This document shows, in pieces, positions 13,156 through 19,008 of a DNA stretch of 26,429 nucleotides. The notes beneath the pieces are model-generated. The model had not been told where the DNA came from and made no database searches. It saw nothing but the letters and a program-made list of their open reading frames with translations. Numbering within the stretch: position 1 is the stretch's first letter; every line of letters begins with the position of its first letter. Source of the DNA: a virus; the IMG/VR virus record IMGVR_UViG_3300027759_000372, positions 1 through 26,429 of that record; one strand, given 5' to 3'. Both the position numbers and the translations under genes were made by a program.

Positions 13156-13250
13156 TATATAGCTCCTGCAAACTTGCCCATAGCCCAAAGGCAAAAGGCT
13201 ACATAAAGCCAGAAACCTACTGCTAATACTATCATTGTTGAAATTTTCAT
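13155..13250 (-). CDS. 31-aa single-TM membrane peptide
   Basis: The first gene of the recombination operon, starting at ATG 13250 with a GGAGAGAGAC ribosome site. After MKIST it is one hydrophobic helix (IVLAVGFWLYVAFCLWAMG) with a short polar end. It lies about 20 bases after the predicted transcription start. Being first behind the promoter suggests early, strong expression. No family recognised. Confidence 0.55.
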   Translation of the reverse strand: MKISTMIVLAVGFWLYVAFCLWAMGKFAGAI

Positions 13251-13276
13251 GTCTCTCTCCTAAAGTTGACAAATGC

Positions 13277-13305
13277 ACTTTAAACCCATAAAAAACACAT
13301 GTCAA
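13277..13305 (-). promoter_or_regulatory. Sigma70-type promoter of the leftward recombination operon
   Basis: On the - strand TTGACA (13305-13300), 17 bases and TAAAGT (13282-13277) form a canonical -35 with a 4/6 -10. Transcription would start near 13270, about 20 bases before the first small gene. This is the best -35 hexamer in the window. Confidence 0.7.
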
Positions 13306-13321
13306 GTATTTTCTAACAAAT

Positions 13322-13346
13322 AATTAGTTTACAACTAGAATTAGTT
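13322..13346. repeat. Operator-like repeat cluster in the divergent region
   Basis: AATTAGTT occurs at 13322-13329 and 13339-13346, a 17-base period. The TAGTT parts form inverted repeats with the intervening AACTA (13333-13337) on both sides. It lies between the leftward promoter and the first gene of the rightward replication operon. This arrangement is typical of a repressor or activator site. Confidence 0.4.
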
Positions 13347-13388
13347 ATGTTAATGTCTTTTGGCATTATTAACTTTATGGAGAGCAAT

Positions 13389-13541
13389 ATGAAAGAAAGA
13401 GACGCATTAGTAAGGATTGAAGCATTATTAGAAGCTGGTTTAATTCCAACATCTGATGGCTTTTCATTGCCAAGAGATATTTATGATTTAGTATTTGAGT
13501 CAATTAATATTGGATTGGAAGATACAGATGTACAAAATTAA
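13389..13541 (+). CDS. 50-aa hypothetical protein, first gene of replication operon
   Basis: The ATG at 13389 has a GGAGAG ribosome site and gives MKERDALVRIEALLEAGLIP, then a short polar region (SDGFSLPRDIYDLV). A longer frame from 13347 lacks a good start. The N-terminal helix followed by a turn could be a small HTH, but it is too short to be sure. It overlaps the initiator gene by 14 bases. Position right after the operator-like repeats makes a regulatory role possible. Confidence 0.55.
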   Translation: MKERDALVRIEALLEAGLIPTSDGFSLPRDIYDLVFESINIGLEDTDVQN

Positions 13542-14139
13542 GAACTGGGAAAAGTTTAATCTCTATAATCCTAAGAACCCACGTTATCAAAAAAAGATGA
13601 CGTGGTTCAAGTTTTATGGTACGGATTACATAAATAACATAGATATACATAAGCTATCTTTTGAACAAAAAGCTGTTTTAGTAGAGTTATGGTGTCTTGG
13701 TTCTGAAAGTGATGGTGTGTTACCAGACCTGTTTGAAATAGCTTTTAGACTTCATTATCCTATTGATTTTGTTGATAAAATAACAAAAGAACTATTTGCT
13801 AGAGGATTACTAGTCGAAAACTATGAGCCTGTTAGGATAGAGAAGAGAAGAGAAGAGAAGATAAGAGAAGATATAGTGTTAGATAAATTTCTTGAATTTT
13901 GGGAAACGTATCCAAGAAGTAATCGTAAAGTAAATAAATCAGGATGTATGAAATTATGGCAATCTCAAAATCTTGAAGCAATTGGTGACAAAATTATTAA
14001 CCATGTTAAAATCATGGCTGATACAGATTGGAAAAAAGATAACGGACAATATATACCAATGCCAGCTACATACTTACGTCAAGAAAGATATACAGCTTCT
14101 GCAGAACCTAAGCGTAAGATTTGGGAAGGTGGGGTATGA
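13528..14139 (+). CDS. Phage replication initiator / helicase-loader (O/DnaD-like)
   Basis: 203 residues from the ATG at 13528 (GGAAG ribosome site), preferred over a TTG at 13495. The N-terminal part (residues 20-105) includes TWFKFYGTDYINNIDIHKLS followed by helices consistent with a winged helix as in replisome-organiser proteins. A very basic/acidic repeat (IEKRREEKIRE) links to a C-terminal domain FLEFWETYPRS, then CMKLWQSQ and YIPMPATYLRQERY, which is widespread on phage replication and DnaD-like proteins. The next gene is a DnaB-like helicase, which supports a loader/initiator role. The linker is encoded by a tandem DNA repeat that may itself be the origin. Confidence 0.65.
   Translation: MYKIKNWEKFNLYNPKNPRYQKKMTWFKFYGTDYINNIDIHKLSFEQKAVLVELWCLGSESDGVLPDLFEIAFRLHYPIDFVDKITKELFARGLLVENYEPVRIEKRREEKIREDIVLDKFLEFWETYPRSNRKVNKSGCMKLWQSQNLEAIGDKIINHVKIMADTDWKKDNGQYIPMPATYLRQERYTASAEPKRKIWEGGV
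13841..13870 (+). repeat. (AGAAG)4 tandem repeat inside the initiator gene, candidate origin
   Basis: Four exact AGAAG units (13841-13860) are followed by the related ATAAGAGAAG (13861-13870) and an AT-rich stretch. In lambda the origin iterons lie inside the O gene, between its two domains, and this repeat has the same place. It also simply encodes the charged linker of the protein, which is the null explanation. Confidence 0.35.
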
Positions 14140-15056
14140 ACATTGGAGAAGTTATTGATAAGCTAACAGTAAGTCAATCAACAGTTCAAGAATTTTATAA
14201 CGAGGGGTACAGTCATGCAGAGTTTAAGGTTAAAGGTACGGATATATTTGCTGATGACTTGGTCAAGTATTTTAGTGAGGAAGTTCATAGTGGTAAATCG
14301 CTTGGATGGATTAAGACGGAAGATAAATTCCGTATTAGGTCTTCGGAACTAACAATTCTTACTGGTGTATCAGGTCATGGTAAGTCTATGTGGTTATCAC
14401 AAGTTGTATTATCTATGATGAAACAGAATACTAAATGCCTAATAGCTTCTTTAGAAATGAGACCTGTTTTGACATTAGCTAGAATGATTACCCAGGCATT
14501 AGGTTCACCAGAGCCAACAGATGAATATATACATAAGTTTTGTGAACGTGCTAAAGACAAGTTATATATATACGACCAAACAGGAAGCACTAAGTCAGAA
14601 GACATGATAGCAACTCTGCATTATGGAAAGCATGTATTGGGAGTTGATGTATTTATTATTGACAGCTTAATGAAATTGGATGATGTAACTGAAGAGTCTT
14701 TAGATGGACAGAAAAGGCTTACAAATTCTTTAGCAGTAATAGCACGTGATTTACAAGTAAGTATTTTTTTAGTAGCACATACTAGAAAACTTAAAGACGA
14801 AGCAGAGATACCTGACGCTACAAACATTATGGGAAGTTCGCATATTCGTAACTTATGTGATAATATTATTTGTGTATGGCGTAACAGATACAAAGAGAAG
14901 TTAATAGAAGAAGGCAAGACTTCAGATGATGAGTTAAAGATTATTCCAGATGCAAAGGTTTTTGTTCAGAAGCAGCGTAATGCACAATGGGAAGGTTCAT
15001 TTAACTTTTGGTTTGACCAAAAAGGTTTACGATATAACGAGAGTCCACCAAGATGA
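14136..15056 (+). CDS. DnaB-like replicative helicase (RecA-type ATPase)
   Basis: 306 residues from ATG 14136 in an ATGA overlap; a GGTGGGG element precedes it, while an upstream TTG at 14121 is less likely. Walker A GVSGHGKS is at residues 77-84 and Walker B VDVFIIDSL at 170-178. The motif VAHTRKLKDEAEIPDATNIM, then GSSHIRNLCDNIICVWRN, is the typical DnaB/gp4 end of the RecA core. The first 60 residues are short and do not contain a primase zinc motif, so this is a helicase without primase. It acts at the replication fork and is probably loaded by the product of the overlapping upstream gene. Confidence 0.82.
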   Translation: MNIGEVIDKLTVSQSTVQEFYNEGYSHAEFKVKGTDIFADDLVKYFSEEVHSGKSLGWIKTEDKFRIRSSELTILTGVSGHGKSMWLSQVVLSMMKQNTKCLIASLEMRPVLTLARMITQALGSPEPTDEYIHKFCERAKDKLYIYDQTGSTKSEDMIATLHYGKHVLGVDVFIIDSLMKLDDVTEESLDGQKRLTNSLAVIARDLQVSIFLVAHTRKLKDEAEIPDATNIMGSSHIRNLCDNIICVWRNRYKEKLIEEGKTSDDELKIIPDAKVFVQKQRNAQWEGSFNFWFDQKGLRYNESPPR

Positions 15057-15226
15057 CCATAAATGAATTTATCAAGCAATGCAAAAAAGTATTCGGAGAT
15101 GACATTCAATACAAAGCAACTTCTAAAGACGGACAAGTATTTAAAACGAAAGGATGGAGAGATGATAAAGTGGGCATTAACCAAAGACAACTTACCCCAG
15201 CTTATAGAGAAACTAAAAAGTCTTGA
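15053..15226 (+). CDS. 57-aa hypothetical protein overlapping ninB
   Basis: The frame starts at ATG 15053 in an ATGA overlap with the helicase stop, and ends at 15226 inside the NinB gene, giving a 65-base overlap. It reads MTINEFIKQCKKVFGDDIQY, then a basic region ending TPAYRETKKS. The start is well placed for translational coupling, but there is no strong ribosome site. No family recognised. It may instead be a leader frame that brings ribosomes to the NinB start. Confidence 0.5.
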   Translation: MTINEFIKQCKKVFGDDIQYKATSKDGQVFKTKGWRDDKVGINQRQLTPAYRETKKS

Positions 15227-15518
15227 CTTTACTAAACGCTGGCGTGTAACAGTAACAGACGCTAAACTTAATCGTAGTCTTGAACAGAACGAAAGGTTAT
15301 GGGAACTATATACAAGTTTAAGTAATCATTTAGGTATTGAGAAAGACCGTATTCATGAACTTTGTGGCTTTAAATTTTTACGATACCAAACTGAAATAGC
15401 AGGTATGCCTGTAGAACTTATAAAGTCAACAACAAAACTAACCACAAGTGAGATGACAGAATACCAACAACAAATAGAGGTATGGGGTCAGACTATGGGT
15501 TGGGGTTGGGACTACTAA
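15162..15518 (+). CDS. ninB: NinB-like recombination protein
   Basis: 118 residues from the ATG at 15162 (AAGGA 15150-15154), preferred over the ATG at 15063 because it gives a NinB-like beginning. The motif RWRVTVTDAKLNRSLEQNER followed by LWELYTSLSNHLG is the core signature of lambda NinB/Orf, which binds ssDNA and loads recombinases. It lies between the helicase and a methyltransferase, within a nin-like block that also has a YbcO-like nuclease. The stop overlaps the next start (TAATG). Confidence 0.75.
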   Translation: MIKWALTKDNLPQLIEKLKSLDFTKRWRVTVTDAKLNRSLEQNERLWELYTSLSNHLGIEKDRIHELCGFKFLRYQTEIAGMPVELIKSTTKLTTSEMTEYQQQIEVWGQTMGWGWDY

Positions 15519-16141
15519 TGAAAATATTAATAGCTTGTGAGTTTAGTGGAACTGTTAGAGAAGCATTTACTAAACTAGGGCATGATGTAACTTCATGTGA
15601 TTTAGAACCCACAAGTGTGCCTGGTAAACATTATCAAGGTTCTGTATTAGATATTTTAAATGACGAATGGGATATGATGATTGCACATCCACCATGTACA
15701 TATTTAACTGTAACAGGAAATAAATGGTTTAAAGATGAATACAAAGATAGGTTTCCTACTAGGCAACAAGATAGAAAAGATGCTATAGAATTTTTTATGG
15801 CATTAGTCAATGCAAATATTCCTAAGATAGTTATTGAAAATCCAATAGGAATTATGTCAACAACTTATCAAAAACCAAATCAAATTATTCAGCCTTGGCA
15901 ATTTGGACATGAAGCATCTAAATCTACTTGTTTATGGATTAAAGGATTGCCATTATTAAAACCAACAAACATAGTAAGCAAAGGTGAGTTTGTAACATTT
16001 AAAAGTGGTAAACGAATGACTAAGTGGTATGCAGACGCAGCTAAATATAGCCCTAAAGAACGTGCTAAAATACGTAACACTACTTTCCAGGGAATAGCAG
16101 ATGCTATGGCAGACCAATGGGGTAAAAATGAACTATCGTAA
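15518..16141 (+). CDS. C5-cytosine methyltransferase-like protein
   Basis: 207 residues from ATG 15518, in TAATG overlap with ninB; a frame extension to 15482 is not needed. The N-terminus MKILIACEFSGTVREAF is a short SAM-binding start. Motif IV Pro-Pro-Cys is at residues 58-60 (AHPPCTYLT) and motif VI Glu-Asn-Pro at 107-109 (IVIENP). Both catalytic parts of a C5 DNA methyltransferase are there. At 207 residues it is smaller than most such enzymes and has little room for a target-recognition domain. It could methylate phage DNA to avoid host restriction. A non-methylating relative cannot be ruled out. Confidence 0.7.
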   Translation: MKILIACEFSGTVREAFTKLGHDVTSCDLEPTSVPGKHYQGSVLDILNDEWDMMIAHPPCTYLTVTGNKWFKDEYKDRFPTRQQDRKDAIEFFMALVNANIPKIVIENPIGIMSTTYQKPNQIIQPWQFGHEASKSTCLWIKGLPLLKPTNIVSKGEFVTFKSGKRMTKWYADAAKYSPKERAKIRNTTFQGIADAMADQWGKNELS

Positions 16142-16418
16142 CCATAAACTACTTAAATTAGCTAAAGATGCACCGTGTGTTTTATGTGGTAGCAATGACG
16201 GAACTGTGGTAGCCTGTCATAGTAATCAATTGCGTGATAAAAAAGGCACCGGAATTAAAAGTCACGATTATCGCATCTGCTACTGCTGCCATAAACACCA
16301 TGTTATGATGGATAGTAGTAATGAGTTAACTAGGGAAGAAAGAATAAACTTATGGGAAGATGCTCATAGACGCACCATAGGTTGGTTATTTGAAAACGGA
16401 CATTTGGAGGTAAAATAA
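16128..16418 (+). CDS. YbcO-like (DUF1364-type) Cys/His nuclease
   Basis: 96 residues from ATG 16128, preceded by GGGG. It carries a metal-binding pattern C-x-x-C (PCVLCGSN), a His (VACHSNQLRDKKGTGIKS), then C-Y-C-C-H-K-H-H. This is like the putative nuclease YbcO/DUF1364 of lambdoid phages, including the GTGIK stretch. These are HNH-like endonucleases thought to act in recombination. It overlaps the methyltransferase by 14 bases and precedes other DNA-processing genes. Confidence 0.7.
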   Translation: MNYRNHKLLKLAKDAPCVLCGSNDGTVVACHSNQLRDKKGTGIKSHDYRICYCCHKHHVMMDSSNELTREERINLWEDAHRRTIGWLFENGHLEVK

Positions 16419-16628
16419 ATGGGTAAAGGTTCTGGAAGAAGACCATTGTTAATTTCTGAACAAGAAGCACAAGATAACTGGGACAAGATATTCAAAAAGG
16501 AAAAGAATAGTCCTGACGTATCACCACACGCTTATGAATACGAACTTAACAAGTCCACCGGTAATGTAGAGAAAAGATTTAAAGACGGAATATCTAAACC
16601 TAACGAAAGTCAATTTGATGGCAACTAG
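16419..16628 (+). CDS. Small hypothetical phage protein (MGKGSGRRP type)
   Basis: 69 residues with a strong GGAGG ribosome site at 16406-16410. The N-terminus MGKGSGRRPLLISEQEAQDN, then WDKIFKK, is shared by a common small phage family of unknown function. The rest is polar and charged. It has no enzyme motif. Genes on both sides process DNA, so a supporting role in replication is possible but unproven. Confidence 0.65.
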   Translation: MGKGSGRRPLLISEQEAQDNWDKIFKKEKNSPDVSPHAYEYELNKSTGNVEKRFKDGISKPNESQFDGN

Positions 16629-16935
16629 CCCAACGCAGTTAAGTCTTAAAAAATTACGAGAAGAAGGATACACATGTTGGATAACAGAGCATTGGAATAG
16701 TTATGCTAGGATACGTCAAGATTTATTTGGTTTTATAGATATACTAGCTTTAAAGGGAAAAGAAACATTAGCTGTGCAAACAACCACAGCAACAAATATG
16801 TCAGCTAGAGTAAAAAAGATAGGTGACCATGAAAACGTAGGTCTAGTTCGTGAAGCAGGTTGGACTATTCATGTACATGGTTGGCATCAAGACGATAAGA
16901 AGAAGTGGCATTGTAAAATTAAGGATGTATCGTGA
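16618..16935 (+). CDS. PD-(D/E)XK-like nuclease candidate
   Basis: 105 residues from ATG 16618, overlapping the previous gene by 11 bases. The pattern FGFIDILALKGKETLAVQTT has the shape of a PD-(D/E)XK core: Asp in FIDIL, then a strand where E-x-K is normally found. Here it reads V-Q-T-T, so the catalytic Glu and Lys are replaced. Phage relatives with Gln at this position exist to my recollection and may be active variants. A possible Glu (TEHWN) lies upstream. It could be a resolvase-like nuclease or a catalytically weak DNA-binding form. Confidence 0.5.
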   Translation: MATSPTQLSLKKLREEGYTCWITEHWNSYARIRQDLFGFIDILALKGKETLAVQTTTATNMSARVKKIGDHENVGLVREAGWTIHVHGWHQDDKKKWHCKIKDVS

Positions 16936-17282
16936 ATACTAGAGATAAAATACTAGCTTATCTTACAGAGCCTAAAGCTATAAAAGAAATAGCAGCACAT
17001 GTAGATGGCAATTATAATACTATTAAAAATTTGCTTGTCACCATGAAGATGGAAGGTCATATACACGCATTTAAAGATAAAGATAATAGACTCATGCACT
17101 ATTACATTCCACAACCACATCCACTACAAGGTATATTTGGACACACAGCAAACTTCACGGAAGACCAAATAAAAGGTGTTATCAGTCATAACGCAGATGA
17201 TGCTAAACATAACCTTCAACAAAGAACTACACAAGAAACATTTGGGCAAAGCGTAGCTTATACGCTAACACAATATGATTAG
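16932..17282 (+). CDS. Winged helix-turn-helix protein
   Basis: 116 residues from a GTG start with AAGGA six bases upstream. Residues 1-55 (RDKILAYLTEPKAIKEIAAH, then NTIKNLLVTMKMEGHIHAF) have the exact helix/turn/recognition-helix/wing layout of MarR- or ArsR-like DNA-binding proteins. The C-terminal half is polar and unlike them. It overlaps the Q-like gene by eight bases. It could regulate the operon or bind one of the two repeat clusters described here. Confidence 0.6.
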   Translation: MNTRDKILAYLTEPKAIKEIAAHVDGNYNTIKNLLVTMKMEGHIHAFKDKDNRLMHYYIPQPHPLQGIFGHTANFTEDQIKGVISHNADDAKHNLQQRTTQETFGQSVAYTLTQYD

Positions 17283-17604
17283 TATGGAACGCTTATTGTC
17301 CATCCTAGAGGATTGGGCTTTATGGATGAAGTCGGATAATCACAAATTAGGTTATCCATCTAAGAGCATAGGCATGTCATCTGGTGGTGAGTCAACTTCA
17401 GAAGCGTTTGAAGAGATGTGTTCTGCCCAAGATATGTCTAATGTTAGAACCATACACGCTATAGTGCATAGCTTAGAACAAGGACAACAAGAAGCTATTT
17501 ATGCTAAATACTTAGGTGCTAAACCACCATTAGCCTTTTATTGGCAATTAGATATGGCATACGATAACTTGCTTACAATAGCAGAAAGACGAATAAATGC
17601 TTAA
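17275..17604 (+). CDS. Candidate late-gene antiterminator (Q-like)
   Basis: 109 residues. The opening LLSILEDWALWMKSDNHKLG and the later RTIHAIVHSLEQGQQEAIYA, then KYLGAKPP, followed by a C-terminal helix (YDNLLTIAERRI), match the general form of phage Q-type or sigma-region-4-like proteins (PF06530 class). There, L-E-x-W-x-x-W-M and x-x-Y-L-G motifs recur. The decisive context is downstream: after one methyltransferase gene comes a strong promoter with a short leader and terminator ahead of the late genes. Family assignment is moderate; profile search is needed to separate Q from other small HTH proteins. Starts at ATG 17275 or 17284. Confidence 0.55.
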   Translation: MISMERLLSILEDWALWMKSDNHKLGYPSKSIGMSSGGESTSEAFEEMCSAQDMSNVRTIHAIVHSLEQGQQEAIYAKYLGAKPPLAFYWQLDMAYDNLLTIAERRINA

Positions 17605-18313
17605 ACTATTGCATGGTGATTGTTTAGAGGTGATGAAAACTATACCTGACGCTAGTATAGATTTAACTATTACAAGTCCGCCTTACAATATGAGAACTAG
17701 AGTAAGAAATGGTAAATATACTACAAGAGAAAAGTCAGAACATTTTAGTAAAAAATATGAGCATTTTGATGATGCCTTACCAATTAATGAATTTTATGAA
17801 TTTCATTTTAAAGTATTAAATGAACTACTAAGAGTATCTAAAATAGTTTGTTACAATTTTCAAATAGTAACAGGAAGTAAAGAAGCATTTTTTAAAATGA
17901 TTGGTGATTTTAATAAACAGATAAAAGATATTATTATCTGGGATAAAAATACAGGTCAGCCAGCTATGCACTCTAATATACTAAATAGTTGTTATGAATT
18001 TATATTAATTATGGAAAACGATAGTATTGCTGGCAGACATATTACAAATGCTAAATTTAAACGTGGAGAAATGAATAATATTTTAAGAATTAAACGTGGT
18101 AAAAAAATAGATGGTAGTCATGGAGCTGTTTTCCCTGAAGATTTAGTAAGTCAATTAATGTTAGCATTTTCTAATGAATATAATGTAATATTAGACCCAT
18201 TTATGGGAACAGGCACTACTGGAGTTGTTGCAAAACAATTAAATAGAGAGTTTATTGGTATAGAATTAACAAAAGAATACTTAAATATAGCAACTGCTAG
18301 GATAAACGCATAA
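17597..18313 (+). CDS. Beta-class DNA methyltransferase (N4-cytosine/N6-adenine)
   Basis: 238 residues. The catalytic motif TSPPYN is at residues 26-31 near the N-terminus, and the SAM-binding motif DPFMGTGTTG is at 200-209 near the C-terminus, the order of beta-class enzymes (N6_N4_Mtase). Ser-Pro-Pro-Tyr rather than Asp-Pro-Pro-Tyr is more usual for N4-cytosine enzymes but is also found in N6-adenine ones. No restriction enzyme is nearby, so it is an orphan methyltransferase, probably anti-restriction. It lies directly before the late promoter. Confidence 0.85.
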   Translation: MLKLLHGDCLEVMKTIPDASIDLTITSPPYNMRTRVRNGKYTTREKSEHFSKKYEHFDDALPINEFYEFHFKVLNELLRVSKIVCYNFQIVTGSKEAFFKMIGDFNKQIKDIIIWDKNTGQPAMHSNILNSCYEFILIMENDSIAGRHITNAKFKRGEMNNILRIKRGKKIDGSHGAVFPEDLVSQLMLAFSNEYNVILDPFMGTGTTGVVAKQLNREFIGIELTKEYLNIATARINA

Positions 18314-18315
18314 TG

Positions 18316-18363
18316 TTGTTGAACAGAAATGGCAAAGTATGCTATAATACTACTTGTTGGACA
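18316..18363 (+). repeat. Direct repeat flanking the late promoter -10
   Basis: TTGTTGAACA (18316-18325) recurs as TTGTTGGACA (18354-18363), 9 of 10 bases alike. The first copy covers the -35 and the second covers the start site. Repeats on both sides of the -10 are known for the Q-binding element of phage 21-type systems. Here it is a candidate only. Confidence 0.45.
18319..18348 (+). promoter_or_regulatory. Strong extended -10 promoter of the late operon
   Basis: TTGAAC (18319-18324), 18 bases, then TATAAT (18343-18348) preceded by TGC, which makes an extended -10. The expected start is near 18355. It is the only place in the window with a perfect -10, an extended -10 and a fair -35 together. 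It follows the last gene of the replication operon. Confidence 0.8.
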
Positions 18364-18435
18364 ACTCCTGTCCGTTAATAACGTAATCCCACAAAAGCCT
18401 GACTGCACTCTCTCCGTGGTTGGGCTTTTTCTTTT
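18355..18435 (+). ncRNA. Short leader RNA (late leader, 6S-like in position)
   Basis: Between the predicted start and the terminator lie about 80 bases with no open reading frame of note. They contain a short GGAC/GTCC stem and a palindromic CGTTA-A-TAACG. If termination is efficient without antiterminator, a small stable RNA is the main product, as for the lambda late leader. Confidence 0.45.
18394..18435 (+). terminator. Leader intrinsic terminator of the late operon
   Basis: A ten-position stem (18394-18403 with 18419-18428, including two G-U pairs) with a 15-base loop runs into a T-rich tail TTTTTCTTTT ending at 18435. The first late gene starts three bases beyond. It should stop most transcripts unless antitermination occurs. 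Confidence 0.78.
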
Positions 18436-18437
18436 AT

Positions 18438-18620
18438 ATGACATTCTCAGTAACTATATGTAATCAATGCGGTGACCCTTTTGACTCTACCGAGTATCCG
18501 CTATGCAACGACTGTAGATATGACCATAGATTTATTAAGTTAAGGAAAGATAATGAAATCAGCACCGAAGACAAAAGCAGGCAAGATGAAGAAAGTCAGC
18601 AAGGTAATGAAAGAATTTAA
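18438..18620 (+). CDS. Small zinc-ribbon protein
   Basis: 60 residues from ATG 18438, right after the leader terminator, with no clear ribosome site. It has two C-x-x-C pairs (ICNQCGDPF, PLCNDCRYD) that should bind one zinc, followed by a charged tail. The last 68 bases overlap the next gene in another frame, so the tail may be the less constrained part. Tiny zinc ribbons are common in phages; function is unknown. Translation may be weak or need read-through of the terminator. Confidence 0.5.
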   Translation: MTFSVTICNQCGDPFDSTEYPLCNDCRYDHRFIKLRKDNEISTEDKSRQDEESQQGNERI

Positions 18621-18729
18621 AACAGGTTCATTACATTCAGGTAAGGGTGGTAAAGTAGTAAAATCTCCTAAACAAGCTATTGCTATTGCTTTATCAGAAG
18701 CTGGCATGGCTAAAAAGAAAGGTAAATAA
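18553..18729 (+). CDS. DUF6496-like Lys-rich protein
   Basis: 58 residues after an AAGGAAAG ribosome site. The stretch VMKEFKTGSLHSGKGGKVV, followed by SPKQAIAIALSEAGM, matches the small DUF6496-type family found in phages and bacteria. The protein is strongly basic at both ends. Function is unknown; a DNA-binding or head-associated role is possible. It overlaps the zinc-ribbon gene. Confidence 0.68.
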   Translation: MKSAPKTKAGKMKKVSKVMKEFKTGSLHSGKGGKVVKSPKQAIAIALSEAGMAKKKGK

Positions 18730-18731
18730 TT

Positions 18732-18863
18732 ATGCCAATGGTCGGAAAAATGAAGTTTGCTTACACAGAAAAAGGTAAGAAAGAAGCTAAATCATACGCA
18801 AAGAAAACAGGTAAAGCTATGACAGCTAAGCCTATGAAAAAGGCAGCTAAACGTGGCAAGTAA
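18732..18863 (+). CDS. 43-aa Lys-rich protein
   Basis: It starts at ATG 18732, two bases after the previous stop. About a third of the residues are Lys (KMKFAYTEKGKKEAKSYAKK). The pattern MPMVGKMKFAYTEKGK is one I associate with short phage proteins next to DUF6496-like genes. No clear domain. It overlaps the next gene by 11 bases. Confidence 0.6.
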   Translation: MPMVGKMKFAYTEKGKKEAKSYAKKTGKAMTAKPMKKAAKRGK

Positions 18864-19008
18864 ACCAGGCTTGTATAGTAATATCGCTGCTAAACGTGCA
18901 AGAATTAAAGCTGGCTCAGGTGAGAAGATGCGTAAGGTAGGAGCAAAAGGCGCGCCTACAGCTATGGCATTTAAACAATCAGCAAAGACAGCTAAGAAAA
19001 AGAAATGA
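18853..19008 (+). CDS. 51-aa basic protein (GLYSNIAAKRARIKAGSGEK type)
   Basis: It begins at a GTG inside the preceding gene. It reads GLYSNIAAKRARIKAGSGEK, then MRKVGAKGAPTAMAFKQ and a Lys-rich end. This is a recognisable small phage family with K-R/K-R-I-K-A-G-S-G-E-K-M-R core, and I know of no assigned function. The next gene overlaps its stop by ATGA. High charge suggests nucleic-acid binding. Confidence 0.65.
   Translation: MASKPGLYSNIAAKRARIKAGSGEKMRKVGAKGAPTAMAFKQSAKTAKKKK

Noticed and set aside
13266-13294. TTGACA on the + strand at 13266, considered as a promoter for the replication operon.
   Set aside because: No good -10 lies 16 to 18 bases downstream (best is TAAAAA or CATAAA at poor spacing). 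It may still contribute, but support is weak.
13156-13305. N-terminal extension of the 36-aa acidic protein up to 13305.
   Set aside because: It runs through the promoter -35 and the 31-aa membrane peptide gene and has no ribosome site.
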